Notes: a model not told the origin generated them from the sequence alone. 64,000 nt of DNA from an uncultured Clostridia bacterium (GCA_945910815.1 CAMDZD010000007.1:33648-97647), one strand, 5' to 3'; shown: positions 52,058 through 61,346, counted from the first letter of the stretch. Numbers and translations are program-made.

Positions 52058-55009
52058 TTACATAAACTTTCTTGTAATATATTTTCGTAACTCATTTGCA
52101 TTTTCATAACGTATCATATACGTTATAAGACATTCAGCACCAATAATATCAACAATTCGCTTTATATCGGCAAGTGTATCTGCTGACAACTTTTTCTTGC
52201 AATCGAGATATTCGATATTCCATGTGTTTATCAGACCATTATTCAGCTCACGGATACAAGCAAACTGCTTTGCTGTCGGCTTCTTACTGAACAGTTCTAA
52301 ACCCATATACAAGCCAATGCGATAGTGGTCGAGATAATATTTAATAGCACCCGTGCGAATTTCATCATCTGACGGGGGTTCAGCGGAAGTGTCCGTAGAG
52401 GATTTGATCTGAATCTGGACAGCCTTCTCCGTTCCTGTAGTAAAATAGACTGCCCGTCCGGCAGGGAGATTTGAGAGAAAGTCTTTCTGCTCATCTTTCA
52501 GCATCACGGTATTGCCGACAGCTTCCTTATCATCTGCCGCAAAGATACGGTGAATGATCTTCGTATTTGTATTTTTCAGCACATCCGGAGTCAGCTTGTT
52601 CGGTATCTGATCGACGATTACAAGCGATTCTCCGTATTTTCTGATTTCAGCAAGCATATCGGAGAACATTTCCACGCTCTGTTTTTTGCTCGGATTATCA
52701 CCAGGAGAATGCTTGCTGAGAAGCCGGTGGGCTTCTTCCACCAGTGTGATATGCTGGAATTTTCCTGTATCCTTATATTTTTCTCGGATTGCTTCCGAGA
52801 GATTGATTAGGATAAATCCCATGATAAGTGACTTTTCTGCACTACTTCGTATGTTTTCAAGCTCGAATACGACTTTGTGTTCAAGCAGTTCTATGAAATC
52901 GACAGAAGTCTGTGTGTTGAGCAGAAATCCTTTGCCGCCGCTTGTCAGTCCGAGCAGTCTTGCCTTGATTGAACCGATATAATCATTTTTCAGGCGGTCA
53001 TCAAAGCCCTGCTCTGCCACGACTTTCTCGCAGTTTGTAATAAGATCGGAAATAGTCGGAAATGCTTCGCCTGTACCGTCAAATGGCTGTTTATAACGGC
53101 AGTTCTTGTTCGTGTAGATATTCCAGCCTTTTTCCTCATAGCTCCTGTAAAGAGCCTGTTCTATGATCTGCGGTATTGCCGCCTCCATATCAAATGCCGA
53201 CTCGATGCAGGCACAGAGCATATCCACACGGGAAGTGATGCTCTCGTACTGATAGAACATCAGTGGATTCATGCGAAGCGGCGTTGTCTGATTATCGCCG
53301 AGCGTGAATATCAGCAAATCCTTATGCTCATGAATCATAACACGGTATTCTGTTTTTGCAGGTTCGATTACAAGGAACGGAATATCTGCCTTTGTAAGTA
53401 TGGTCTGACAGGTTGTTGTTTTACCGCTGCCTGTTACACCTGCAACAAAGATATGCTTGTCCAAATCAGATTTGTCGAGATATACGGGGCTTTCCCGCAA
53501 TACATTTCCATTCTGTATCAGGCAACCAAGCTCGATTCGGCTTTCAGGGTGTTCCGGTTTGTCGAAATTCAGACCAAATTCGACTTCTTCATTCAGACTT
53601 AATCCAACAACTTCTTTCTGCGGAAGTCCTGCAATCATGCCAAGCTCGTTGGTAGTGATCCAATTACCAAAATAGGATTCACCGTTTTTATTTATAAAGT
53701 GGTGCATAGCATAATGCGTTAAATATTCTTCCTCATTTGTTTCTACATAGATACAAACAGGCAATTGAAAATTAGCAAACGCTTCTTTTGCCGCTGACCA
53801 TATATCAAACGACTGCAAAGGAATTTTGTTTCCATTTTCACCGGAATACAAAGCAGCAACAGTATTCTTGATTTTTTGCAAAGAGGTTGGCTCAGATGCA
53901 AATACACACATCGAAGTAAGGAATGTGCCCTTGCCCTTGCCGTAATCAAGACGTGGGAACACAATATCGTCCATGAATTTCATAAAATCCTGAACCTTGC
54001 GGTTTACATACTCAACTGTCGATGTATTGGATTCAGAAGTTCCGGAGTTTGTTCCTGTTGTGGTGCTGTCGCTCTCTGTTTTCGAGGTGCTTGTACCAAT
54101 CGTTTCAGAGTGAGAATTGTTAGAACCTGTCTGATGGGAATCAGAACTGCTGTTACCATCGCTATGACTTTCAGATCCGCTCTCCGATGTGGACTTAGAA
54201 CTGCTGCCGCCTGTATCATTTTTGCTTTTTGACGTTCCTTTTGTATCGCTGTGATTTTTACCCTCGGTATGCGTATCACTTTTGGAGTTTCCTGTTGTAT
54301 CAGTTGTTGAACCGGATGAGCCGTCAGTGTTACTTGTTCCCTTTGTTGAAGAATCGGATTTTCCAGTGTTACTGCCTTTTCCGGTCTGAATATTCAGCTT
54401 TGCAAAGGGAGCATTATCATCATAGAATTTATAGAGATTTTCCTGAATCTGAAGAACGGCGTCAGCGTCTAATGGTTTGGCAACGACAAGAAAGCAATAG
54501 GTATCTCCATACATAACATTGATAAGTCTGTCGATGCCCTGATACTTCTCATCGTCTTTATTTGCTCCAGGAACGCCTTCGATGACTCCGGCTTCGGGCA
54601 TCGCTGACAGAGTATCAAGTATACGTTTCTTCTCATCGTTATCAAGAGCTTGAACACGGCTTCCACGGAAATTTCCTTGAATTGAGGGCATCAGAATATG
54701 ATCGCCGATGTCTTTTATCTCAAAGTCAAGTTCTTTATCGCAGTTCAGGTCTTTGGAGATTCCATAATAGAAATCAACTTTTTCCTTCTGACCGACAATC
54801 AGAAAAACAAAATTGATTCCTTCCATTTTCAGGGAGGACAATACATTTTCAAGGGCTTCTTTTTTCGGTGCCTGTTCATCATAGCATACATTCGTGATGT
54901 GAAGCAGATAGAAGTCTTTTATAGAAATATTACCCGCTTTTTTGAAACTGAGGCTCTGTGATAAATACATAACCTCTTTATTGAGAAAAAAGCTACTTGC
55001 ATTCTCCAT
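52058..55009 (-). CDS. HerA/VirB4-like ATPase with Ser/Thr/Gly-rich linker
   Basis: 983 residues. Residues 1-205 form a mixed alpha/beta domain. Residues of about 209-332 are a low-complexity Ser/Thr/Gly/Asn/Asp tract. The ATPase shows Walker A GVTGSGKTTTCQTI (524-537), Walker B ITLVEEAHRL (754-763) and the HerA-like region IVDQIPNKLTPDVLKNT with following IIHRIF. Such hexameric ATPases move DNA or protein, as in HerA-NurA and several defence systems. No nuclease or conjugation partner (VirD4, NurA) lies next to it; the partners are Hsp70 and GrpE-like proteins. Confidence 0.87.
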   Translation of the reverse strand: MENASSFFLNKEVMYLSQSLSFKKAGNISIKDFYLLHITNVCYDEQAPKKEALENVLSSLKMEGINFVFLIVGQKEKVDFYYGISKDLNCDKELDFEIKDIGDHILMPSIQGNFRGSRVQALDNDEKKRILDTLSAMPEAGVIEGVPGANKDDEKYQGIDRLINVMYGDTYCFLVVAKPLDADAVLQIQENLYKFYDDNAPFAKLNIQTGKGSNTGKSDSSTKGTSNTDGSSGSTTDTTGNSKSDTHTEGKNHSDTKGTSKSKNDTGGSSSKSTSESGSESHSDGNSSSDSHQTGSNNSHSETIGTSTSKTESDSTTTGTNSGTSESNTSTVEYVNRKVQDFMKFMDDIVFPRLDYGKGKGTFLTSMCVFASEPTSLQKIKNTVAALYSGENGNKIPLQSFDIWSAAKEAFANFQLPVCIYVETNEEEYLTHYAMHHFINKNGESYFGNWITTNELGMIAGLPQKEVVGLSLNEEVEFGLNFDKPEHPESRIELGCLIQNGNVLRESPVYLDKSDLDKHIFVAGVTGSGKTTTCQTILTKADIPFLVIEPAKTEYRVMIHEHKDLLIFTLGDNQTTPLRMNPLMFYQYESITSRVDMLCACIESAFDMEAAIPQIIEQALYRSYEEKGWNIYTNKNCRYKQPFDGTGEAFPTISDLITNCEKVVAEQGFDDRLKNDYIGSIKARLLGLTSGGKGFLLNTQTSVDFIELLEHKVVFELENIRSSAEKSLIMGFILINLSEAIREKYKDTGKFQHITLVEEAHRLLSKHSPGDNPSKKQSVEMFSDMLAEIRKYGESLVIVDQIPNKLTPDVLKNTNTKIIHRIFAADDKEAVGNTVMLKDEQKDFLSNLPAGRAVYFTTGTEKAVQIQIKSSTDTSAEPPSDDEIRTGAIKYYLDHYRIGLYMGLELFSKKPTAKQFACIRELNNGLINTWNIEYLDCKKKLSADTLADIKRIVDIIGAECLITYMIRYENANELRKYITRKFM

Positions 55010-55020
55010 AATATCAGCTC

Positions 55021-55953
55021 CTATACACGAACAAACGAACGGCAGATGATAGCTCCTGTATTTACAGACTTATAACCTTTCAGTATCACCTGAGTGATTT
55101 TTCCGGAAGTTGAACTTCCTGCACATCTGTCGTATTTATCATCATCGAATGAATATCCAACTTCAACGCTGTCTCTTACATACATCGGCTCACGCAGCGA
55201 ACTGTTGAACACATCAAAGAAATAATCAAAAATCTCCTTCAGTACCTCAACGCTGTTTGCATCACCATTACTGCCTGCAAGCTTTTTGGTATATGTCCAT
55301 ATCGCTTTCAAATGTTCAGAAGTAGAACAGGAAGCTATAAACAACACCTCGTCCTTGTCACAGATCACATCGGAAAGCCCCGTTCTAATTGAGGCAGGAA
55401 GTGATTTATAGCGGTCAAGCAGTATGACGGGATTGGAGAAACGTTCTTTAAGAATACTGTTTTTTTTATCAGCCTCTTCCAGTTTCGATGCAAGTGAATG
55501 CTCGGCTTCTTTTAAACGACTATTTTCATGTTCAAGCTCCCCGAACCGCTGTTCACTTGTTTCCTGTTCGGCTTTAGCTTTTTTTAAGTCACTTTCTAAA
55601 CGAGAAACCTTGCTTTCAAGGCGGCTTTTGTCAGTTTCAAGACTATTGCATTTGGATTGAAGCTGAGCAGAAAAGTTTTTGTATTCTTGTATTTTAGAAG
55701 TCGCCTGTCTGTATTCGCCCTGACACTGAGATAGTTGACTTTTCAACTGTTCTATTGTTGATTCCAGAGTGGATATTTTACGCTTGTCGAAAAATCCAGC
55801 CTTTGAATCAGCAGATAGTGACGTATTGGGGGCAGACATGGTCGTTGGCTCCTGATTCGTTGAACATATGCCTCGGATTTTTCTTTGTATTGCTGGTGAC
55901 GTATCAAGCAAATTTAGAACTAAAGCCTCTAATTCTTTTTCTTTGATTCCCAT
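55021..55953 (-). CDS. Coiled-coil protein with a GrpE-like C-terminal domain
   Basis: 310 residues. Residues of about 60-170 form a long coiled coil (STIEQLKSQLSQCQGEYRQ, LEHENSRLKEAEHSLASKL). A helical bundle follows, and the last 30 residues, GKITQVILKGYKSVNTGAI and then RSFVRV, resemble the beta-wing end of GrpE (QKGY...RPAxVxV). I infer a nucleotide-exchange factor for the Hsp70-like protein of the same operon. First gene after promoter 56017-56045. Confidence 0.66.
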   Translation of the reverse strand: MGIKEKELEALVLNLLDTSPAIQRKIRGICSTNQEPTTMSAPNTSLSADSKAGFFDKRKISTLESTIEQLKSQLSQCQGEYRQATSKIQEYKNFSAQLQSKCNSLETDKSRLESKVSRLESDLKKAKAEQETSEQRFGELEHENSRLKEAEHSLASKLEEADKKNSILKERFSNPVILLDRYKSLPASIRTGLSDVICDKDEVLFIASCSTSEHLKAIWTYTKKLAGSNGDANSVEVLKEIFDYFFDVFNSSLREPMYVRDSVEVGYSFDDDKYDRCAGSSTSGKITQVILKGYKSVNTGAIICRSFVRV

Positions 55954-56016
55954 GACAATCTCCTATGCTCAAAATTAATTATCTGTTTTACGTTAAAGTA
56001 GCTATAACATATCATA

Positions 56017-56045
56017 ATTATACTACATTTTCGTGAATTTGTCAA
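56017..56045 (-). promoter_or_regulatory. Consensus promoter of the Hsp70-HerA operon
   Basis: On the minus strand TTGACA (56040-56045), 17-bp spacer, TATAAT (56017-56022), about 65 bp before the first gene. No CIRCE-type palindrome was seen. Confidence 0.8.
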
Positions 56046-56093
56046 TGGATATGTACGAATCCAAAGCACTTTTTAGCTGTTGTTTCTTAACAA

Positions 56094-56132
56094 TAAAAAT
56101 CGCTGCCTTGATTTATCTCGGCAGCGATTTTA
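56094..56132. terminator. Bidirectional terminator between mobilization and Hsp70 operons
   Basis: ATCGCTGCC (56099-56107) and GGCAGCGAT (56120-56128) with T/A runs on both sides. The rest of 55954-56262 shows only this and the promoter. Confidence 0.8.
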
Positions 56133-56262
56133 TAAAACTAATATACAATTGGAAACGTGATTCTCTGGACACTTAGAAACTGTAACATTTTTTCATTGTA
56201 TCATTTTTCTCATGATTATCCCTGTTGGCTCTGAGTGCCTTTATCGTTCGCCAGAGAGGCTG

Positions 56263-57696
56263 TCATTCCAGCACATCTTTCTTCTTTTTCCGCTGACTTC
56301 GGCTCTGCTCTTGCTGATACTGTTGTTCGTCCTGCTGTGTCTGCGGAGCATACTGCCTGAGATAAGCGTCAATATCGCTCTGCGCCCGCCTCAGCTCCAC
56401 AAACTTTGCGTGGACGGCATCATGCTCTGCCTCTTTTTGTGTGAGCATCTTCTGATAGTGAGCGAGTACCTCCTTGACCTTACTTTCCGACTCATATTTC
56501 TTATTATCAAACCATGAATCAAGCTCCTGTTCAGCGGAATAGTAGTCTCGGAGTTCATCAAAATGCTCGTCCTGATACTTCTTCCGTTTCCTGCCTTTCA
56601 GCGACTCCAATTCATCATGAATGGGCTTCAACTTTTTGTAGGCAGTGAGGGTTTTGAGAAGTCCTTTCAGGTCTTTCACCTTTTCTTTCAGGACTTGGAT
56701 CTCCTCATAAAGTGCTTCCCTTTGAGAGAACAGCTTTTGTATTTCCGGTTCAAGATTATCAGGCTCGATACCGTATTGAGCGATAATATTTTTTGCAATA
56801 CTTGCGATCTTCATATTGCCACGGTCGATAGCGTCCTGCACAAACTTATTCTGCGGTGTCTGCTCCACAGCTCTGACTCTTGCCCTCGGTGTATAGGACA
56901 TTCCACCAACAAACTGAGCGATGCGCTTTTTTATCGTTTCTGTTTCGTAGTAGCCGCCGAGTGTTCGGGCGCGAGTAAATCTCGCTCTTGGGTTACGCTC
57001 CTTTTGCTCGGCAAGCATAAATTTCAGGTCGATCTTATGGTCGGGATTGTATTCCACAAGCACACCATAGTCGGCGCATTTTGCAAGGAAATCTTCAAAG
57101 TCCTCGCTGTTCATAACAACTTGGTCGATCGCTTTTTTGAGCTTCGTTTTCCACGATAAGCCCTGCTGATCAAGCATCCACTCCCAGCGCTTTTTGCCCT
57201 TGCTGAGTTCAGGGTGCTGTATCACTGACAGGTGGTGCCGCTTGCATATTTCATCAGACAGATCAAACAGCTTTTTCCACGCCCGTTCTTTTTTGCTCCC
57301 CTGATCTTCATGTGTTTCAAAAGTCTTGTAATCGTACATATTACAGTTATTGAAAATAACGTGCAAATGCACATGAGCCTTATCAACATGAACAGCAAGG
57401 TAATACTGATACTGCCCTTTGAGGAACTTTTCACATAGCTCCTCTCCGACCTCCAATGCCCGTTCGGGTGTGATCTCACCGGGCTTAAAACTCTGAATAA
57501 AATGCTGTGACAGTATCTTATTCTTACCCGTTCCGCAGGCTCTGACCGATGCGAAATCCCTGCTTGCCTGTGCAGGATCGCTTGAACAGCAGAATGTGGA
57601 GATCAGTCTGCCGTTATCGGTCTTGCTGCCGTCGGCAATGTAGTTGATCGCTTTGCGTTCTGTAGCTGTGATAGGAAACAGTTTAGTAGTTGCCAA
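56263..57696 (-). CDS. mobA: MobA/MobL-type relaxase
   Basis: 477 residues. The N-terminal relaxase domain has the metal-binding His cluster in HVDKAHVHLHVIFNN (about 103-117), as in MOB-P type relaxases. The rest is helical and charged with a Gln-rich end. It would nick at oriT and pilot DNA. It overlaps the mobC gene by 94 nt in another frame. No conjugation (type IV) genes are near, so the element is mobilizable, not self-transmissible. Confidence 0.9.
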   Translation of the reverse strand: MATTKLFPITATERKAINYIADGSKTDNGRLISTFCCSSDPAQASRDFASVRACGTGKNKILSQHFIQSFKPGEITPERALEVGEELCEKFLKGQYQYYLAVHVDKAHVHLHVIFNNCNMYDYKTFETHEDQGSKKERAWKKLFDLSDEICKRHHLSVIQHPELSKGKKRWEWMLDQQGLSWKTKLKKAIDQVVMNSEDFEDFLAKCADYGVLVEYNPDHKIDLKFMLAEQKERNPRARFTRARTLGGYYETETIKKRIAQFVGGMSYTPRARVRAVEQTPQNKFVQDAIDRGNMKIASIAKNIIAQYGIEPDNLEPEIQKLFSQREALYEEIQVLKEKVKDLKGLLKTLTAYKKLKPIHDELESLKGRKRKKYQDEHFDELRDYYSAEQELDSWFDNKKYESESKVKEVLAHYQKMLTQKEAEHDAVHAKFVELRRAQSDIDAYLRQYAPQTQQDEQQYQQEQSRSQRKKKKDVLE

Positions 57697-57989
57697 AGTT
57701 TCTGCTGTCCCTCCTTTATCTGAGCAATATCTTCGGGGTAAACCTTGCCTGTGGTGTTCGCTCTCCGTGCGATCTGATTGATGTTATTCGACATCGCAGA
57801 GAAGTCACGGAGCAGTTGTTTACGGTCATCATCGCTGAATTTCACGATAACGCCCACGAAGATCATAGCCCTGATAAAATCGCTGACATTCTTCATTCCG
57901 CTGTTGCGGAATTTTGTTTCGATGACCTCCTTCTCCCTCTCACTGATTCTGATTTTGAGCCATTTATCTTTTTTCTCTGACTCGTTCAT
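57603..57989 (-). CDS. mobC: MobC-like relaxosome protein
   Basis: About 128 residues from ATG 57989 (AAGGAAG upstream). An Arc-like N-terminus KDKWLKIRISEREKEVIE is followed by FIRAMIFVG and NNINQIARRANTTG, the usual marks of plasmid mobilization MobC proteins. It should help the relaxase find or open the origin. The longer frame upstream crosses the putative oriT and is not used. Confidence 0.87.
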   Translation of the reverse strand: MNESEKKDKWLKIRISEREKEVIETKFRNSGMKNVSDFIRAMIFVGVIVKFSDDDRKQLLRDFSAMSNNINQIARRANTTGKVYPEDIAQIKEGQQKLWQLLNCFLSQLQNAKRSTTLPTAARPITAD

Positions 57990-58029
57990 TCGGTACTTCC
58001 TTTCTTTTTCTGTGCAGGGTCTTAGGGGC

Positions 58030-58152
58030 AGCAGCCCTCTAACCAGTGGGTGTATGGTCTGGGGATTTTGTCCCCACGCCATACCGAGCTGGCTGGGTTT
58101 CCCCACGCCCTGCGTGGTGTGGTATACTTTTCAAGCGTTCCGCCGCTTGAAA
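58030..58152. other. Probable oriT region
   Basis: Dense inverted repeats just upstream of mobC/mobA: TGGGGATTTTGTCCCCA, CCACGCCCTGCGTGG and the strong TTTCAAGCG-TTCCGC-CGCTTGAAA hairpin (58129-58137 and 58144-58152). This place and form fit an origin of transfer. The nick site cannot be told by eye. The region 58153-58482 otherwise shows only a weak promoter-like stretch. Confidence 0.6.
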
Positions 58153-58482
58153 TTGGAGCTGTGCGACTATCTTTCTATGAGCGTCAGCTCTGCCGCAGGC
58201 TCTGAAAATATGATACAAGATAATTTTCAAAAAGTCAATGCAGCGGTAAAAATGGATTCGTCAAAATGACAGTGGGCGTTTCTGTACTCTCGGAGTGTCA
58301 TAGAACCCCCTTAGATGCACGTTTCTGAATTTTTGACCTCTCCGAAATCGAGGACTAAGCAAAAAAGTTTGTCTGGTATGCGAATAGATTTTTTTGAAAA
58401 TATCATGTACAATTAGTGTATCAGGCAGCAGCCGTGTGGCTGTCTGACCTGCTTAGAATATAAAGAGAGGTAGGTGGTCAAC

Positions 58483-58851
58483 GTGGCAGTTTATGAGAAG
58501 AAGAAAGAAAAACTCGCCGCCAAGATCGCAACCCTCAAGAAGCGTATCGAGAAAGATACAGACGAGCTGAACAAGGCGCAAGCTGAGTACAGCGAGCTGT
58601 GCTTCATGGAGATCAAGGCAAAGGAAAACTGTGATGAAAAACAGCTTGCCGACACTCTCGTCAAGGAGCATAACCTGATACAGCTTCTGAGGGACAAGGG
58701 CTTTTCCGATGAGCAGATCATCGCACTGGCGAACGGTGCAGACGGCTCTGCGGAGAGCAATCCCGTTTCCGAAAAACACGGAAACGATCATCGCAATCCT
58801 TACGTAGTCAGTGAGGAGCTTGAAGGTCAGATGTCGTTTGCCGACAACTGA
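58483..58851 (+). CDS. Small coiled-coil protein of the mobilizable element
   Basis: 122 residues from a GTG at 58483, with AGAGAGG about 12 nt upstream; a GTG at 58474 is an alternative. Residues of about 5-60 are an unbroken basic/acidic coiled coil (KLAAKIATLKKRIEKDTDEL). GFSDEQIIALANG and an acidic tail ending QMSFADN follow. Divergent from mobCA. Such small proteins are common in gut mobilizable elements; role unknown. Confidence 0.72.
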   Translation: MAVYEKKKEKLAAKIATLKKRIEKDTDELNKAQAEYSELCFMEIKAKENCDEKQLADTLVKEHNLIQLLRDKGFSDEQIIALANGADGSAESNPVSEKHGNDHRNPYVVSEELEGQMSFADN

Positions 58852-58950
58852 TCGCCTTGTGTGTCGCAAGGCATTTTCCCCGTAAACATTCGGGAGATAT
58901 TTTAGGGCTTGACAGCATAGAGATAGAGATTAAGCTGTCGGAAAGGATAG

Positions 58951-59145
58951 TGTAGAACGAACGAGATTACATCTGCGAGAAAAGGGAGAGATGTTGTTGA
59001 GCTTCACACTGCTTCGGGTATTAAGGTAACATATTCCTCACCGGAAAATGTTTCTGAGGTTATCCGCAGAAAGAAAATCAACCAGATGTACGATGTTATT
59101 GTTGGTGCAGAGCGCCGCATTAACGAAGAACGAAAAACAGGATAA
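58951..59145 (+). pseudogene. Small open frame without clear start
   Basis: A frame after a TAG reads EITSARKGRDVVELHTASG and then SPENVSEVIRRKKINQMYDV, ending at 59143-59145. The wording is protein-like but there is no ATG or GTG at its beginning, so it may be a gene relic or use a rare start. The rest of 58852-59274 holds nothing recognisable. Confidence 0.35.
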
Positions 59146-59274
59146 TCGTGCATATCGCTAAAAATTCATAATCACTCCGATGATTCGAGGTGAGAGACTT
59201 GCAATTTAAGCCGATATGCGCTATGATATAGATGTGCGTAAATCGGCTTTCATTGCAATAATGGAGGTCGATGT

Positions 59275-60825
59275 ATGAGAACAACAAATCAGACAAACGG
59301 AATTACGGCGATCTATGTGCGCCGTTCTGTAAGTGACAGCTTTAAGGGCAATAACTCGCTGTCGATAAATGCCCAGAAGGAGGAGTGTATCAGGTTCGTT
59401 GGCGATGCTCCGTATCAGGTGTATTGCGACGACGGCAGGTCGGGTAAGGACATTGAACATCGACCTGCATTTCAGCAAATGATGAGCGATGCCCGTGAGG
59501 GCATTATCGGCAGGATCGTCGTGAAAAAGTATGACCGTTTCAGCAGAAATATGAGGGAGTATCTTAACATCACGGACGAGCTTGACCGCTACGGTGTGAC
59601 TGTCTATTCGCTCTCTGAGCCGTTCAATACGGAGACAAAAGAAGGGCGTATGATGAGGAACAATCTCCTGAACTTTGCTGAGTTCGAGAGAGAAACGATC
59701 GCTGCCAGAGTTGCCGATGCGTACAGCACCAAAGCCCGTGAGACTGGATTTTTCCAGGGTGGCAGAATGTACTACGGCTACGATTCCGAGCGCAGAACTG
59801 TGAACGGTAAGACGGGTTCAGTCCTCGTTCCCTCGGAACAGGCTGAGTCGGTGCGTATCGCTTATCGCCTGTATCAGAATCCCGACTGTTCGCTGAAGGA
59901 TATTATTCAGTATTTCAAGGAACATGATGTTGTGACAAGGCGGACAAGCGGACGATATAAAGTACACGGCAGCGTGAGTGAGAGTCATGTTTCTCTTATT
60001 TTGGAGAGTACACTTTATGTGAGGGCTGACAAAGAGGTCTATGCCTATTTTCAGTCTCAGGGCTATGAGATCGTTGACGGTATCGAAGCCTATGACGATA
60101 TTCACGGCGTATTTTCGCATAAGGATAATGACGGCAAGACCTATGTCAAGATCGGCTATCATGAGGGACTTGTGGATTCGGCAACGTGGCTTGCGGTGCA
60201 GGACAGAAAAGCCCATAACATGATGTTCCCGAAAAACGGCAAGCCGAAAATCTCATGGCTGATCGGTTTCATCAAATGCCCGTACTGCGGTTATGGTATC
60301 CAGATCAATGCACAGCATAATAAGACAAGAACAAAGACATGGACATATCTGATCGACTATGGTTTTTACTCGGTGAACGGCTGCCATAAGCGTACCCTGA
60401 AAACGAAACTTGCTGATGTGGAAGATGCTGTATACGCTGCCATGTGCGAAAAAATAAAAAGCCTTGAGGTCGCAAAGCGTGAGGACGAAGCTCCCGACGC
60501 TGAGACTGAAACGCTCAAAGCTGAGATACTGAAACTTGATGATGATATTCAGAAGTTAATGGACAAGCTCCCTGATGCCGATGAGGTACTTTTCGCCTAC
60601 ATTCAGAAGCGTGTCAAGGAGTTCCACAAGTCGAAGTCGAAGCTGGAGGGCAAATTGCAGTTAAAAGCTCGCAAACAGAAAGCGATAGACTCCTCTCCGC
60701 TGACTGAACCGCTGCGGAATTGGGACAAGCTTACCATTGAGGAGAAGCATAATATCGCTTGTATGATGATCGAAGCAGTTTACCTCTCTGATGAGGACGG
60801 CGTTCATGTAGAGTTCTGCATTTAA
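59275..60825 (+). CDS. Large serine recombinase
   Basis: 516 residues. The resolvase domain has the catalytic Ser in AIYVRRSVSD (about 17) and VVKKYDRFSRNMREYL. A recombinase domain follows (GYDSERRTVNGKTG onward), then a zinc ribbon with CPYCG and a late Cys-His pair (NGCHKRTLKT), and a C-terminal coiled coil. Members integrate and excise mobile elements. GGAGG lies before the ATG. It is the last gene before the junction with the helicase fragment, as expected at an element end. Confidence 0.92.
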   Translation: MRTTNQTNGITAIYVRRSVSDSFKGNNSLSINAQKEECIRFVGDAPYQVYCDDGRSGKDIEHRPAFQQMMSDAREGIIGRIVVKKYDRFSRNMREYLNITDELDRYGVTVYSLSEPFNTETKEGRMMRNNLLNFAEFERETIAARVADAYSTKARETGFFQGGRMYYGYDSERRTVNGKTGSVLVPSEQAESVRIAYRLYQNPDCSLKDIIQYFKEHDVVTRRTSGRYKVHGSVSESHVSLILESTLYVRADKEVYAYFQSQGYEIVDGIEAYDDIHGVFSHKDNDGKTYVKIGYHEGLVDSATWLAVQDRKAHNMMFPKNGKPKISWLIGFIKCPYCGYGIQINAQHNKTRTKTWTYLIDYGFYSVNGCHKRTLKTKLADVEDAVYAAMCEKIKSLEVAKREDEAPDAETETLKAEILKLDDDIQKLMDKLPDADEVLFAYIQKRVKEFHKSKSKLEGKLQLKARKQKAIDSSPLTEPLRNWDKLTIEEKHNIACMMIEAVYLSDEDGVHVEFCI

Positions 60826-60861
60826 GCCGTAAATAAGCCTAAAATTCAATTCATAAGGTAT

Positions 60862-61210
60862 TCATCTGGGCAGACCTGTATAGTTTGCGATACGGGTGCG
60901 CTCCTTGAAGCCATTGCCCGCAGGCTTTAACTCATAGTCTGTTTTCTGCTCACCGAACACCGCAACCCAATTGTCGAAGTGCTGTAAGCCGTGGTCACGC
61001 AGGAAGTCATACTCCAAGTAACGCATCATGGTGTGCAGCTCTGTAATACTGTTGCTGAGAGGTGTGCCAGTTGCAAAGATAACGCCCTTGCCGCCTGTCT
61101 TTTCATCGAGGTATCTGCATTTGAGGAAAAGATCAAGTGCTTTCTGTGAAGCCGAATTGGAAATTCCGGCTACATTCTGCAATTTTGTGGCGACGAACAG
61201 ATTTTTGAAT
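60862..61210 (-). pseudogene. Helicase gene, 3' exon, truncated at an element junction
   Basis: Continuation of an ICE-type DEAH/SNF2-like helicase: FKNLFVATKLQNVAGISN, GGKGVIFATGTPLSNSITE (helicase motif III), and FDNWVAVFGEQ. It ends at NYTGLP; related proteins go on with about ELM. After that come Arg and a stop from foreign DNA, so the gene is cut near 60,868. The first codons before 61210 belong to the intron. Confidence 0.85.
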
Positions 61211-61258
61211 AGTGATAGGTAATCTTTTGATATTATCTCTGGATTTTCCCCCACTCTA

Positions 61259-61292
61259 CACCGTACATGAGAGTTTCCTACTCATACGGCGT
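61259..61292 (-). ncRNA. Group II intron domain V
   Basis: 34-nt hairpin CGCCGTATGAGTAGGAAAC... with the GAAA tetraloop and closing CTCTCATGTACGGTG; it carries the catalytic triad position as CGC rather than AGC or CGC as in part of the families. Confidence 0.8.
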
Positions 61293-61346
61293 GCTATCAT
61301 TCATTATAATCATGTAATAACATAACTGTATTACAAAGAAATAACC

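Noticed and set aside
53876..54279. Cys/Arg-rich open frames on both other frames across the Ser-rich tract
   Set aside because: They are by-products of the low-complexity coding sequence on the minus strand.
61211..61254. Start of the helicase fragment at 61254
   Set aside because: This ATG lies in intron domain VI; the exon begins at about 61210.
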